DNA of 64,000 nt, from the NCBI RefSeq assembly GCF_963664915.1, contig NZ_OY761810.1:310001-374000 (forward strand), in the 5' to 3' direction. Shown one piece after another: positions 47,572 to 56,815 of this stretch. Numbering within the stretch: the stretch's first letter is position 1; every line of letters starts with the position of its first letter. This DNA is from an uncultured Caproiciproducens sp. (lineage in GTDB: Bacteria > Bacillota > Clostridia > Oscillospirales > Acutalibacteraceae). The position numbers were made by a program, and so were the translations under genes. The notes under the pieces were generated by a model. That model did not search any database. It saw only the letters and a list, made by a program, of their open reading frames with translations, and was not told where the DNA came from.

Positions 47572-48447
47572 ATGTACACTTTTTATCGTTTGAGTGAAGT
47601 ATTTAAATCATCATTAGAAATTCCTTTTGACAATTCATCAAAAATAGTCATCATCAGCGATTGTCATAGAGGCGATGGAAGTTGGGTTGATGATTTCAGC
47701 CATAACGAAGACCTATATTATTGTGCTATTAAACATTATTATAAGAATGGATTTACTTATATCGATCTCGGTGATAGTGATGAATTATGGAAGAATCAAA
47801 AGTATTCTGACATCAGCAGCATTTACAACGATATTTTTCGTTTACTTCACAAATTCTACGAAGAAAACAGGTTCTATATGATCTACGGTAATCATGACAT
47901 TGTAAAAAGATATCCCCAATTTATTAGGAAAAATTTACAGAGGTACTATGATACCCAGACTGATAAAGATCAACCCTTATTTGAAAATATAGAGGTTCAT
48001 GAAGGCCTAATATTGAAGAATTCCGAAACGCAGTCAAAAATATTTTTGGTACACGGCCACCAGGGTGATTTGCTGAACGATATATTTTGGAGGCTTGGCA
48101 GATTTTTTACAAGATATGTTTGGCGGAGGTTAGAGTTTTTTGGTTATAAGGATCCCACCAGCGCCGCGAAAAACTATGCGAAAAAAAAGAAGGTAGAAAG
48201 AAAGATTATAGAATGGGTAACAATCAATAAACAGCCTGTCATAGCCGGGCATACGCATAGACCGACATGTCCGTCTGAAGACGAACAGCCATATTTTAAT
48301 GACGGAAGCTGCATACACCCAAATTGTATTACCTGCATCGAAATTGTAAATTCGGAGATAACCCTTATAAAATGGGACATCAAAACCAAAGAAGACAGAA
48401 CTGTTTATGTTGACAGAGAGCCTATTGCTCTTCCTAGAAAAATATAA
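47572..48447 (+). CDS. Metallophosphoesterase
   Basis: 291 residues. Calcineurin-type motifs in order: SDCHRGDG (I), YIDLGDSDELW (II), MIYGNHD (III), VHGHQGD (IV), AGHTHRP (V). Two metal ions would be held by these Asp/His/Asn residues. LpxH-like and serine/threonine phosphatases share the pattern; the substrate is unknown. A cluster of aromatic residues (RFFTRYVWRRLEFFGYKD) near residue 180 could lie on the membrane. AAAGGAAATTTAAC precedes ATG. The gene is A/T-rich compared with its left neighbours. Confidence 0.85.
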   Translation: MYTFYRLSEVFKSSLEIPFDNSSKIVIISDCHRGDGSWVDDFSHNEDLYYCAIKHYYKNGFTYIDLGDSDELWKNQKYSDISSIYNDIFRLLHKFYEENRFYMIYGNHDIVKRYPQFIRKNLQRYYDTQTDKDQPLFENIEVHEGLILKNSETQSKIFLVHGHQGDLLNDIFWRLGRFFTRYVWRRLEFFGYKDPTSAAKNYAKKKKVERKIIEWVTINKQPVIAGHTHRPTCPSEDEQPYFNDGSCIHPNCITCIEIVNSEITLIKWDIKTKEDRTVYVDREPIALPRKI

Positions 48448-48526
48448 CCAGCATGAAAGACATTGAACGATTCAACGGTTGTATTGCCTTTATTTTTACT
48501 GTATAATTTACCCGAGGTGATTTTTT

Positions 48527-48841
48527 ATGCATAGCCTGGATTTTGATGAATCAGAATGTAATTTGATATGCTTCGCACTTGGAAAATTAAATGAAAACGT
48601 CAGAAACACGATCAAAAATTCCGGAAATACGGAAAATGAATTAGTACGTTTCGCTTCGGCCTATTCTGATATAATTAATGATCTATATTTGATATTTAAC
48701 CAAAGAGATTCTTTTACTGCTTCCGAAATCAAGATAATCTACAAAGCGCTTAAGCAATTCCCTGAGTCGGATAAAAATGCAATTGCTCTTCAAAACTCCA
48801 TAGCGGATTATTGTAAAGACTTTGAAATAGAGCTGCCTTAA
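48527..48841 (+). CDS. Unknown 104-residue helical protein
   Basis: MHSLDFDESECNLICFALGKLNENVRNTIKNSGNTENELVRF and on: acidic, all-helical, no membrane part. Ribosome site GAGGTG lies 7 bases before ATG. A terminator overlaps its end. I recognise no family. Likely a small cytosolic protein, read alone; no clear link to the phosphatase 79 bp upstream. Confidence 0.7.
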   Translation: MHSLDFDESECNLICFALGKLNENVRNTIKNSGNTENELVRFASAYSDIINDLYLIFNQRDSFTASEIKIIYKALKQFPESDKNAIALQNSIADYCKDFEIELP

Positions 48842-48860
48842 AACGGCAACTCTATTTTTT
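48829..48860 (+). terminator. Intrinsic terminator overlapping the end of the 104-residue gene
   Basis: AGAGcTGCC pairs with GGCAaCTCT over a 7-nt loop, followed by ATTTTTT. It overlaps the stop codon. Confidence 0.75.
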
Positions 48861-48950
48861 AGCGCACTCTGCAAAACAGGTACAGCTATTACTCATCCAT
48901 CATTTTACATGGTTACTCCCATAATTTTAATATTTTTCCATCATTTGCAT

Positions 48951-49085
48951 TTGCTAACGGGCTGTACATTTTGTTATCATAGTGTTGTGCTATGAGAATA
49001 AATAACTGTGGAGGTGATACCTGGTTACAAGTCCTTCGGGTGAAAATTTCTCCATTCGCCGCTCTGTAAAAAGGGCGGTTTTTTG
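48951..49085 (+). ncRNA. Possible small transcript with its own promoter and terminator
   Basis: TTGCTA and TATCAT lie 18 bp apart about 48951-48980; then a dyad TCATAG-TGTTGTG-CTATGA, a strong GGAGGTG (about 49011) without a normal start codon in place, and a terminator CCGCTCT/AGGGCGG with TTTTTT (49059-49084). This is the layout of a short RNA or of a peptide under 30 codons (VTSPSGENFSIRRSVKRA frame open from CTG 49021). Nothing longer fits. Speculative. Confidence 0.35.
49059..49085 (+). terminator. Intrinsic terminator of the small transcript
   Basis: CCGCTCT (49059-49065) pairs AGGGCGG (49072-49078) with one G-U; six T follow. Confidence 0.7.
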
Positions 49086-49108
49086 TAAACACAGCATCTG
49101 AATGCATG

Positions 49109-49145
49109 AAAAAAGCAGCCAGTCTTTATGACTGAGCTGCTTTTT
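49109..49145 (-). terminator. Terminator downstream of the secA2-like gene
   Basis: AAAAAGCAGC/GCTGCTTTTT outer stem with CAGTC/GACTG inside, ending in T-run on both strands. The U-run on the minus strand suits the gene at 49246. Confidence 0.8.
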
Positions 49146-49245
49146 GTTCTACTCATACTGCTGTAAAATCTTTTCAATATACCATAGTACAACTGTATAG
49201 GGAATTACACAAGGCCTGCAAATAAGAAATCCTGCCTTACATTTC

Positions 49246-51624
49246 TTAATTGATCTTTGCCCATTTGCGGCAAACATCTTTTAAACTGTACAGCAATCCC
49301 GAAACCGTAAAAACAGTCCCGCTTATCTTATTTGAAATATTCTTCGCCAAATACGGAATTCTGCTGAATTGACTGCTCCTTTCATCAATTAAATAGGTCC
49401 ATGTGGTGGTCGCGCCGCCCAACCCAGCTGCTTTCAAATCAATGCCGTCTTCTGTAATTTTATATTTCTTCATTGCAGATACGATATCATTTTTAATATC
49501 CTTCACCATTTCATCAAATGCGGCAATGGCGACACGATGATACTCGTCAAGTGGGTTTTTCGCTGCAAGCAGTGTTAAATGAATGCCGTCCCTAACATAT
49601 TCCATGGATTCCAGATACTGCGCCCAGCGAAGATTGATGAAATATAAAGCCAACTGTTTTTCTGCTTTTTCTGCACCGGCTTTCCCCACTGAATTGATAA
49701 GGCCTTGATAATATTCCGGCTCTCTTTCCGGAAAAAGCCCAAAAGGCTTTGAGTCAAGCAGCACTTCGTTGCGGATACTGGTGATGACTCTTCTCTGCTC
49801 TTCCTGAATATACGCATATTTTTCCAGCATATAACGGGTTTCAGCATCATTGCCTTCCGCGTGCTTCTGAACCTCGCGAACCGCTTTTTTCACACGCCGG
49901 TCGGTGACCAAAGAATCACTTTGTTTAAGTCCGGTGATATTCTGACCAATACCGTATTGTACCATCAGCGTATCATCAAGACTGATGAAAAACCGGCTTT
50001 CTCCTGCGTCACCCTGCCTCCCCGCCCGCCCGCGAAGTTGATGATCAATACGAATGCTGCGGTTAATACCCACTCCAATGACGTACAGACCTCCAGCAGC
50101 CTGCACTTTTGATTTTTCTAATTCATTTTCACCACCAAGTTTAATATCTACCCCTCTTCCGGCCATATTGGTAGACACCGTCACTCGATTCAGTTTCCCC
50201 GCCTTTGCAATCAATTCCGCCTCGTTCTCATCGTTTTTGGCATTTAATACGGAATACGGGATTTCCGCGCTGTTCAACAGGGTAGAAAGCGTTTCCGATT
50301 CCTGTACACTCTGTGTACCGATCAGCACCGGCTGTCCCTTTACATGGACACGCTTCACTTCTTCGACAACAGCCGCATACTTGTCTGTATCCGTATGATA
50401 TAAAACATCCTCGTGGTCAATACGTACGCATGGTTCGTGCGGCCCAATGACATCCACCTTCAAACCGTACATATATTCCATTTCTTTCGCAGAGGTTTGG
50501 GCTGTTCCCGTCATGCCGCACAGCTTTTTATACTGCTGAAGAAAATTCTGTACGGTAATCGAATTGTAAATCAAAGAATTGATGCTCCCGCCTAAATGCT
50601 CTTTTGCCTCTACCGCGCTGTGGAGAATATCGGGATACCGACGGTTTTCTGATACCCTGCCGGTAAATTCATCAATAATTTTGATGGAATCTTCTTTGAC
50701 AAGATAGTCCTTATCGCGTTCCAAAAGAAATTGTGCCTGGAGCGCAGCATTCACCGTGGACAAAAGATTGAGATTCTCTGCCTCATACAGATTCTGAACA
50801 TTTAAAATGGTTTCCATCCTGTTGATTCCGGAATCCGTTAAGTACACCTGATTTGCAGCATTGTTGATTTGCACTTCATCGGGTGCAAGGCTTTTTACCG
50901 CATGGGAGATAGCTGCCGCGGAACACAGTTCTTCCGGTGTGTCCCCTGCGATCACCAGTGGGATTTTTGCCTCATCAATCAAAATCGAATCCGCTTCGTC
51001 AATAATGGCATAATCAAATTGGGTGCACAAAAGTTCCTCTTTTGTCAGACAAAGGAAATTTCTCAAAAAATCGAACCCGGCTTCTTTAGCGGAAAGGTAC
51101 ACAACATCACGGTCATACATGATCTTCCGTTCTTTGGCCGGCATGGATTGCTGAATCAACCCGACCGTCAGCCCACAGAATTCATAAATCGGTTTCGTAA
51201 TGAGATAATCTCTTTTTGCCAGATAGTCATTAAAAACAAGCACATGCACACCATGACCGCACATTCCGTGAAACGCAGCAGCAAGCACGGCGGCAAGTGT
51301 TTTTCCTTCTCCCGTGGGAAGCTGCGCGATATTCCCTTTTTGCAGAGAAATCGCGGTGGCCAGTTGCGTATCAAACAGATGAAGCCCCGTCTGCCTGAAA
51401 ATGAGTTCTTTCAGCAATGCAAAGATGATGACAGGGTCGTTATCCTGAATCTGGCCGGCACGAAAAAGCTGTACCGTCTCTCTTAATCGGTCAAGAGAAT
51501 ACTCACGATAATGATTACTGTTGATACGGGACACCAATTCTGCATATAGCAAACAAGACTGCTCGTTTAAAAGCAGTTTATTTTTCTGTTTTTTCAAATC
51601 AAACACTCCTAATCTATTTTTCAA
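49246..51624 (-). CDS. SecA2-like accessory preprotein translocase ATPase
   Basis: 792 residues. Nucleotide site: QLPTGEGKT (Walker A, 101-109), IIDEADSILIDEA (199-211). Then VSENRRYPDILHSAVEAKE, MTGTAQTSAKEMEYMYGLKV, TNMAGRGVDIKLGG and RIDHQLRGRAGRQGD, all SecA helicase motifs. It lacks the C-terminal zinc finger (CxCxxxC) of housekeeping SecA and is shorter than usual (SecA about 840). Such proteins export a small set of substrates in Gram-positives. No SecY2 or glycoprotein substrate is nearby; a small membrane protein starts the operon. Probably export of unknown proteins. Confidence 0.85.
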   Translation of the reverse strand: MKNRLGVFDLKKQKNKLLLNEQSCLLYAELVSRINSNHYREYSLDRLRETVQLFRAGQIQDNDPVIIFALLKELIFRQTGLHLFDTQLATAISLQKGNIAQLPTGEGKTLAAVLAAAFHGMCGHGVHVLVFNDYLAKRDYLITKPIYEFCGLTVGLIQQSMPAKERKIMYDRDVVYLSAKEAGFDFLRNFLCLTKEELLCTQFDYAIIDEADSILIDEAKIPLVIAGDTPEELCSAAAISHAVKSLAPDEVQINNAANQVYLTDSGINRMETILNVQNLYEAENLNLLSTVNAALQAQFLLERDKDYLVKEDSIKIIDEFTGRVSENRRYPDILHSAVEAKEHLGGSINSLIYNSITVQNFLQQYKKLCGMTGTAQTSAKEMEYMYGLKVDVIGPHEPCVRIDHEDVLYHTDTDKYAAVVEEVKRVHVKGQPVLIGTQSVQESETLSTLLNSAEIPYSVLNAKNDENEAELIAKAGKLNRVTVSTNMAGRGVDIKLGGENELEKSKVQAAGGLYVIGVGINRSIRIDHQLRGRAGRQGDAGESRFFISLDDTLMVQYGIGQNITGLKQSDSLVTDRRVKKAVREVQKHAEGNDAETRYMLEKYAYIQEEQRRVITSIRNEVLLDSKPFGLFPEREPEYYQGLINSVGKAGAEKAEKQLALYFINLRWAQYLESMEYVRDGIHLTLLAAKNPLDEYHRVAIAAFDEMVKDIKNDIVSAMKKYKITEDGIDLKAAGLGGATTTWTYLIDERSSQFSRIPYLAKNISNKISGTVFTVSGLLYSLKDVCRKWAKIN

Positions 51625-51642
51625 ACCGACGCTTAGGAGTGC

Positions 51643-51846
51643 TTATTCTCTTTTTCGAGTAAACAAAACGATATTCGTATATGACTGAATGCTGATAAAA
51701 GAAAAAATTGTGATGCTCAGCGCAGAAACAAATAAAATCAGCAGAGACAGAAAAACGACAGTAGGAAACAGGATTGGAATCATCACAGAAAACAGAAGTC
51801 CTAATGTAAAGAAATACTTCTCAATCGATTTTAGGCTCATCTTCAT
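51643..51846 (-). CDS. Small two-helix membrane protein before secA2
   Basis: 67 residues: KYFFTLGLLFSVMIPILFPTVVFLSLLILFVSALSITIFSFISI, two long helices, then a basic end (VLFTRKRE). AGGAGGCGGG stands before the ATG. It ends 18 bp before the SecA2-like start, so it is co-transcribed. It may be a small partner of the translocase, in the manner of SecE/SecG-type subunits, but the sequence does not match these. Confidence 0.7.
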   Translation of the reverse strand: MKMSLKSIEKYFFTLGLLFSVMIPILFPTVVFLSLLILFVSALSITIFSFISIQSYTNIVLFTRKRE

Positions 51847-52061
51847 CTGTTCCCGCCTCCTACCTTTAATATTAAATATCTAACAATTTCTATTCTACCA
51901 GTTAAACCTTCGTTATACAAGCCGGAGTCGCAAAATAGGGTAGTTTTACAATAAGTTAGATATTCGTTAGGCATTATTTTGCTGATTTTCTTCTTCTATA
52001 GAACCCCTTCATCCATGTTGTATAACTATATTTGGAAAAGGCAGCAAACAGCGGACCCATC

Positions 52062-52871
52062 CTATAAATAATGATCTGCAGCCCAAGCAATGCCGCGATT
52101 GCATTCTTCTTTTGGAACCACAACGGCATGGGCAGACAATTGCGGTATTGTGAAGCCTCGGTTGACAAAGACCGCATTACCTGCGAAATCCAGCATAGGC
52201 AAATCGGTTTCACCGTCTCCAATCGCCATTACCTCATCCGGAGAGATACCCAGCCGTTCGCACACAATGGATAATGCACCGCCCTTGTTGGCAACAGTTG
52301 TATTGACTTCACCAAGATAGGGATAGGAACGTCCAGTGGCAAGATGGCTGATTTTCTCCGGCCATGTATTCAGCAGCGCTTTGGCTATCGACTGCTCATC
52401 ACCCAAATACATCACTTTATTAACTCGTTCAAGCGGAAGATCCCCGGGTAGAGGAACATCAAAACGTTTGTAGAGTTTAAAAGAATCCAAGATATTGGAC
52501 AACCAGTCTTTGTCCATATCTGCCGGGAACCAATATTGGATAATATCGGGCTGAAAGGCCAGCATTGATATATTTCCGGTCTTTTCTCCATGCTCATAAA
52601 CAGCCTGTAAATCGTTTGAAGATAAAAAATCTTCAAACCACACTTCGGTTCCTGACAGGATCAATGACCCGTTTGCGAGTATCAGCGGTCCGCTCATCCC
52701 CAATTCCTGACAGATTGATTCCACACCCTGGAGCGGCCTTCCCGTAGCCAGAATCACCTTAATGCCCGCTGCCAGCGCCGCCCTTACTGCTGAAGCATTT
52801 TCCGGACTGATTCTTCCCTCTTCATCGGTTAGAGTACCATCCACGTCCAGCGCCATGAGTTTGATAGACAT
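52062..52871 (-). CDS. Cof-type HAD phosphatase
   Basis: 269 residues. Motif I ALDVDGTLTDEEG, motif II ILATGRP, cap domain C2 (about 85-190), motif III region NKGGALSIVCERLG and motif IV IGDGETDLPML. Class IIB (Cof) phosphatases remove phosphate from sugar phosphates or cofactors. It stands alone, about 200 bp before the SecA2-coupled small gene. Start: GAGGG before ATG. Nearby is a remnant of another HAD protein. Confidence 0.88.
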   Translation of the reverse strand: MSIKLMALDVDGTLTDEEGRISPENASAVRAALAAGIKVILATGRPLQGVESICQELGMSGPLILANGSLILSGTEVWFEDFLSSNDLQAVYEHGEKTGNISMLAFQPDIIQYWFPADMDKDWLSNILDSFKLYKRFDVPLPGDLPLERVNKVMYLGDEQSIAKALLNTWPEKISHLATGRSYPYLGEVNTTVANKGGALSIVCERLGISPDEVMAIGDGETDLPMLDFAGNAVFVNRGFTIPQLSAHAVVVPKEECNRGIAWAADHYL

Positions 52872-52917
52872 TAATCCAACCCTCTTTCAGAGCTCATTCT
52901 TTCACTTTATTGCTAGT

Positions 52918-53100
52918 TTAAAGATATGGGATGATTTCTTTGACGGAGTCAAAAATAAGATGAGGTTTAACATCTGAACCCGGTAAATCTTTCATCTGTG
53001 CTTCTCCGCTGAGGACAAAAATTCCGGTCAGTCCGTTATTTACGCCGGCAGCAATATCCGTGTAAAGACGATCGCCGACCATAGCGGTTTCTTCAGCCAT
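52918..53100 (-). pseudogene. Remnant of a NagD-like HAD phosphatase
   Basis: 60 residues only: AMVGDRLYTDIAAGVNNGLTGIFVLSGEAQ, then DLPGSDVKPHLIFDSVKEIIPYL. It matches the C-terminal part of NagD/HAD-IIA phosphatases (motif IV, GDR-YTDI). Motif I and the cap domain are missing; the frame ends beside the SorC gene start. A deletion or rearrangement at about 53100 is likely. No ribosome site; not functional. Confidence 0.85.
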
Positions 53101-53150
53101 AATATGATGGACTTTATTATGTGTCGGACAACACTGTGGAGGGGTTAGTC

Positions 53151-53930
53151 ATGAAGAGCGAAGTGTACAATCAGTCTGTTTGCATCATGGACTCGGTGGC
53201 ATACCTATATTACATTGAAAAAAGAACTGTAGAAGAAATTTCGCAGAATCTTAATATCTCCAAGCCCACCGTTTCAAGACTTTTAAAGAGGGCCGTAGAA
53301 GAGGGAATTGTTGAATTTAAAATTTCCAAACCTTTTGCGGAGTGTATTGAACTTGAAAAAAAAATTAAGCTCCAATATGGTTTAAAAACGGTTATTGTTG
53401 TTCCGGTTTTGGAACCGGAGAAGCTCATAAACGCGGAAGAATTAAAGAAAAGAGTTGCTCTGGAAGGAGCGCGCTATGTACAGCGTATGATTACGGATAA
53501 AGATATACTCGGACTTGCCTGGGGCGGTACAATGTATCATCTGATTCAGTACTTAAATCCATGCAGGAAAGTAAACGCAAATGTAATCACACTGCATGGC
53601 AGCATTGCCGATTGTGATGAAAAACTTGCCGTCACCAACCTTGTGCGGCGCGCTGCAATGGCTTTTGGCGGAAAAAATGTTTCTCTATGCGTGAACGGTC
53701 TTGCAGAAGACAAGGAGCATTTCGATAAAATTCGAAACGACTTAAAGTATAAACAGTATTTTTCCCTATTAAAATACGTGAGTATCGCAGTAAGCGGTGT
53801 TGGATCATTTTACCCGAATTTGGATTTACTTGCTGACATTGCAGAAAGTACGCAATCCTTACTTCTTTTCTTAGCGACAGAGTTCCGGCTATCGCAATCA
53901 TTCCCGCAATTGTATTCCTTTCTTTTATGA
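53151..53930 (+). pseudogene. SorC-family regulator gene, truncated and fused at its 3' end
   Basis: The first 225 residues look normal: HTH in VEEISQNLNISKPTVSRLLKRAVEEGI, then the sugar-binding domain with LGLAWGGTMYHL and VSGVGSFYPNLDLLADIAE. The last 30 residues (TQSLLLFLATEFRLSQSFP) do not fit SorC, and about 80 residues are missing compared with the normal length of 310-340. In another frame, the DNA after 53875 reads RVPAIAIIPAIVFLSFMKV, like the end of a membrane protein. So a deletion joined regulator and transporter genes. ATG 53151 follows GGAGGGG. Confidence 0.7.
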
Positions 53931-53967
53931 AGGTTAGTATTTTTACTGACTCCGTACAAATCCGTTC

Positions 53968-54852
53968 TTAGTTTTTGCCATTCATCTTCCTATTTAGAAC
54001 TCTGCCGAATACACGGGAGCCAATAGTAAATAGAAAAACCATAATAATTAACACAGCTGAAGAAAAATTCGCTATTTGCGTCGCGTTGGGGGCCACTGCT
54101 TCTGTTCTGGATGCCCAAATATGCAACGCCAGTGTTTCGCCCGGCCGAAACGGATTCAGCGGACACAGCGGAGAACTCAAATTCCAGTTAGACCAGTTGA
54201 TATCTGTACTCATCCCGGCAGTATAAAGCAGCGCAGCTGCTTCTCCAAAGCCGCGTCCCGCAGCCAGAATAATTCCTGTTAGGATGCGTGGAAAACATGC
54301 AGGAATTAATACTTTGATAATTGTCTGCGCATGGGTCGCCCCCAGTGCGTAACTTCCTTCCTTATAGCTGACCGGAACAGCCCGCATCGCATCTTCTGTT
54401 ACCGTTGTGATGAGCGGAAGGCACAAAACAGAAACAGACATTGCACCGGCCATCAGATTCCATCTTGAATGTGTCATCACCACAAACACGAGATATCCAA
54501 AAAGGCCCACCACAATAGACGGAAGTGACGAAAGCGTTTCAACACAAGTTCTTATAAAATTTAACAACCATCCCGTTTTGGCATATTCAGCCATATATAC
54601 TCCGGACATAATGCCGATTGGTACACTAATGAGCAAAGACAGAACCACCAGATAAACCGTATTAAAAAACTGGTTTCCAATTCCATTTTCATCAAAGTTT
54701 AATAATGAAATATTAAAATCGGCGAAACCTTTTACCAATATGTAAATCGTAAACGTGGCAAGCAATAACAGGAAAAATCCCGCGACACAGTAAAGAACAG
54801 CAGTCATGACTTTGTCAGTTCTTTTCGCGAGGGAATGCAGACGACTATTCAT
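53968..54852 (-). CDS. pstA: Phosphate ABC transporter permease PstA
   Basis: 294 residues, six helices. GIMSGVYMAEYAKTGWLL, LSSLPSIVVGLFGYLVFV and the coupling loop VSYKEGSYALGATHAQTIIKVLIPACFPRI are PstA marks. It overlaps pstC by 8 bp. PstA and PstC make the phosphate channel. The gene should be followed by pstB (ATPase) and phoU, but only 38 bp separate its stop from the end of the SorC remnant. Confidence 0.9.
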   Translation of the reverse strand: MNSRLHSLAKRTDKVMTAVLYCVAGFFLLLLATFTIYILVKGFADFNISLLNFDENGIGNQFFNTVYLVVLSLLISVPIGIMSGVYMAEYAKTGWLLNFIRTCVETLSSLPSIVVGLFGYLVFVVMTHSRWNLMAGAMSVSVLCLPLITTVTEDAMRAVPVSYKEGSYALGATHAQTIIKVLIPACFPRILTGIILAAGRGFGEAAALLYTAGMSTDINWSNWNLSSPLCPLNPFRPGETLALHIWASRTEAVAPNATQIANFSSAVLIIMVFLFTIGSRVFGRVLNRKMNGKN

Positions 54853-55735
54853 TTGTTTTCGCTCCTTTTGAAGAAAGTTTGCGAACGGTCATGATAAAGA
54901 CAAACGAAATAATTAAAAGAAGTAACGCCATTGTCCAAAGTGCAAGATTGTATTCTCCACCTTCGGTTGCGCCGCCCATATCGGACGCGATTGCAGCGGT
55001 CAGGTTATTCGTCGGGGAAAGTATATTTTCGGGAAATGCTTTCATTTTACCTATTACCATAGCGACGGCCAAAGCTTCCCCGAACGCCCGCGCCAGGCCT
55101 AAGATAATCGCAGTTAAAATTCCCGGCCGCGCACAGGGTAATACGACACGTCGGACGACCTGCCACCGTGTCGAGCCGAGTCCGTACGCGGCCTCCCTGT
55201 ATTCGTCGGAAACATTTCTCAATGAATCGGCAGAAACACTCGTAATAGACGGAAAAATCATTACTGCAAGAACAATACCGCCGGCCAGTACCGAAAAACC
55301 ATACTGCAGATGAAATAGATTTTCAATAAAAGGAACAAGGATCGTCAGTCCAACCCAGCCATAAACGACGGACGGAATTCCAACAAAAATTTCAACTGCA
55401 GGCTGTAAAAGCCGTGAACTGAATTTCGGGGATATTTCAGACATGAAGACCGCCGTGGCCAGGCTGAATGGCGTTGCAATAAGAAGGGCGAGAAAGCAAA
55501 TAACAATGGAACCGAATATGAATATCGCTGCGCCGACCTGGCCACCACCTGTAAAGTCATCCGAAGGATTCCAATCCGATGAGAATAAGAATTCCGCGAT
55601 GCTGTGATGAAAAACAGTAAATGTTCCAATGCCTTTATAGAATAAAAAGGCGCCAATCGCTATTGTAAGCACAACGATGAATAATCCGCATATTGAAACA
55701 AGCGTGCGCCACAAATAATTCCTTTTTTTATTCAT
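54845..55735 (-). CDS. pstC: Phosphate ABC transporter permease PstC
   Basis: 296 residues, six helices. FYKGIGTFTVFHHSIAEFLFSSDWNP, IVICFLALLIATPFSLATAVFMSEISP, VEIFVGIPSVVYGWVGLTILVP and DEYREAAYGLGSTRWQVVRRVVLP are typical. It pairs with PstA. It starts 96 bp after pstS and is in the same operon. Complete. Confidence 0.9.
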   Translation of the reverse strand: MNKKRNYLWRTLVSICGLFIVVLTIAIGAFLFYKGIGTFTVFHHSIAEFLFSSDWNPSDDFTGGGQVGAAIFIFGSIVICFLALLIATPFSLATAVFMSEISPKFSSRLLQPAVEIFVGIPSVVYGWVGLTILVPFIENLFHLQYGFSVLAGGIVLAVMIFPSITSVSADSLRNVSDEYREAAYGLGSTRWQVVRRVVLPCARPGILTAIILGLARAFGEALAVAMVIGKMKAFPENILSPTNNLTAAIASDMGGATEGGEYNLALWTMALLLLIISFVFIMTVRKLSSKGAKTNE

Positions 55736-55831
55736 ACTTCACATCCTTGATGAAAAGGAAAAAGACCGGGCGGACACGCCCGCCGGCCTTTAACCTGTAC
55801 TTAAAAACTGGGGATATCATAAAACGGGGCA

Positions 55832-56773
55832 CTATTTCGAGGTCGTCATTTTTGATGTGACGTTGTAACCAAGGGTTTCTACGGAGCCGGCATATTCCTC
55901 GGACTGCATATAGTCCAAGAATGCTTTGACAGCACCGGTGGCTTCGCCCTTTGTATACATGTGCTCATAGCCCCAAACGTTGTATTTACCGCCATATACA
56001 TTTTCCAGTGTGGGTTCTACCCCATCAATACTCAAAGTGCGTACACTGGTGTTGTTGATTAAGTAAGAGAGAGCTACATATCCGATTGCCCCTTTGTGGC
56101 TGGATACGTTCTGCAGTAATGTACCGGAATCATCTGTTTCAAGAGATTTGTTGGAAGCTTCCTCGGTATTATTAAGAGCGTACTGCTTGAATAATGCCCG
56201 TGTACCGGATGTGGTCGGACGGGTAACAAGTGTAATCGGTTCATCCGGGCCGCCGACTTCTTTCCAATTCTTTGTTTTAGCCGAGAAAATATCTGCTAAC
56301 TGTTGCGTTGTAAGGCTTTTTACTGTCTTTGCAACATCCGGATTGACAATCGGTGCCATGGCAATCACGCAAACTTTGTGATCAATAAGCTGAGACGCTT
56401 GGTCTGCCGGCAGTTTGCTTGCAGCCTCAACGTCGGAGTTGCCGATATTCACTGTGCCGTCTGCAACCTGTTTTAGGCCTGTACCAGAACCACCGGCATT
56501 CAGTGTAATGGAAACATCCGGGTTGCTTTTCTTGAATTTACCAGCTGCGTCTTTGACCAGAGGATAAAGCGCAGAGGAGCCGGATGCGGTAATGCTGCCC
56601 GTAACGGCTTCGGGAACTGTAGAGGAAGCGGGTACTTCGGAAGCAGCAGCGGATACACCCGCTGTTGAGGCCTCAGGAGCCGCTGATGAAGCATTGGTTG
56701 ATGTACTGGTGCAGGCTGTTGCCATAAAGCAGATTGTAACTGCTGCCAAAAGCATTGAAATCGCTTTTTTCAT
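55832..56773 (-). CDS. pstS: Phosphate-binding lipoprotein PstS
   Basis: 313 residues. Lipobox MATAC (Cys21), then an Ala/Ser/Pro-rich linker to about residue 60. Mature fold: GSITASGSSALYPLVKDAA, SITLNAGGSGTGLKQV (phosphate loop), LVTRPTTSGTRALFKQY and VSSHKGAIGYVAL. It binds phosphate for PstCA. ATG after AGGAGAGACAAAC. First gene of the operon; four PhoP-like repeats lie upstream. Confidence 0.93.
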   Translation of the reverse strand: MKKAISMLLAAVTICFMATACTSTSTNASSAAPEASTAGVSAAASEVPASSTVPEAVTGSITASGSSALYPLVKDAAGKFKKSNPDVSITLNAGGSGTGLKQVADGTVNIGNSDVEAASKLPADQASQLIDHKVCVIAMAPIVNPDVAKTVKSLTTQQLADIFSAKTKNWKEVGGPDEPITLVTRPTTSGTRALFKQYALNNTEEASNKSLETDDSGTLLQNVSSHKGAIGYVALSYLINNTSVRTLSIDGVEPTLENVYGGKYNVWGYEHMYTKGEATGAVKAFLDYMQSEEYAGSVETLGYNVTSKMTTSK

Positions 56774-56815
56774 GTTTGTCTCTCCTTTTATTCTTAATGT
56801 TTATGTACAAACATG

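Noticed and set aside
48913-49107. Leftward 64-codon frame opposite the small transcript
   Set aside because: No ribosome site, no recognised similarity, and overlaps a terminator and promoter-like signals on the other strand.
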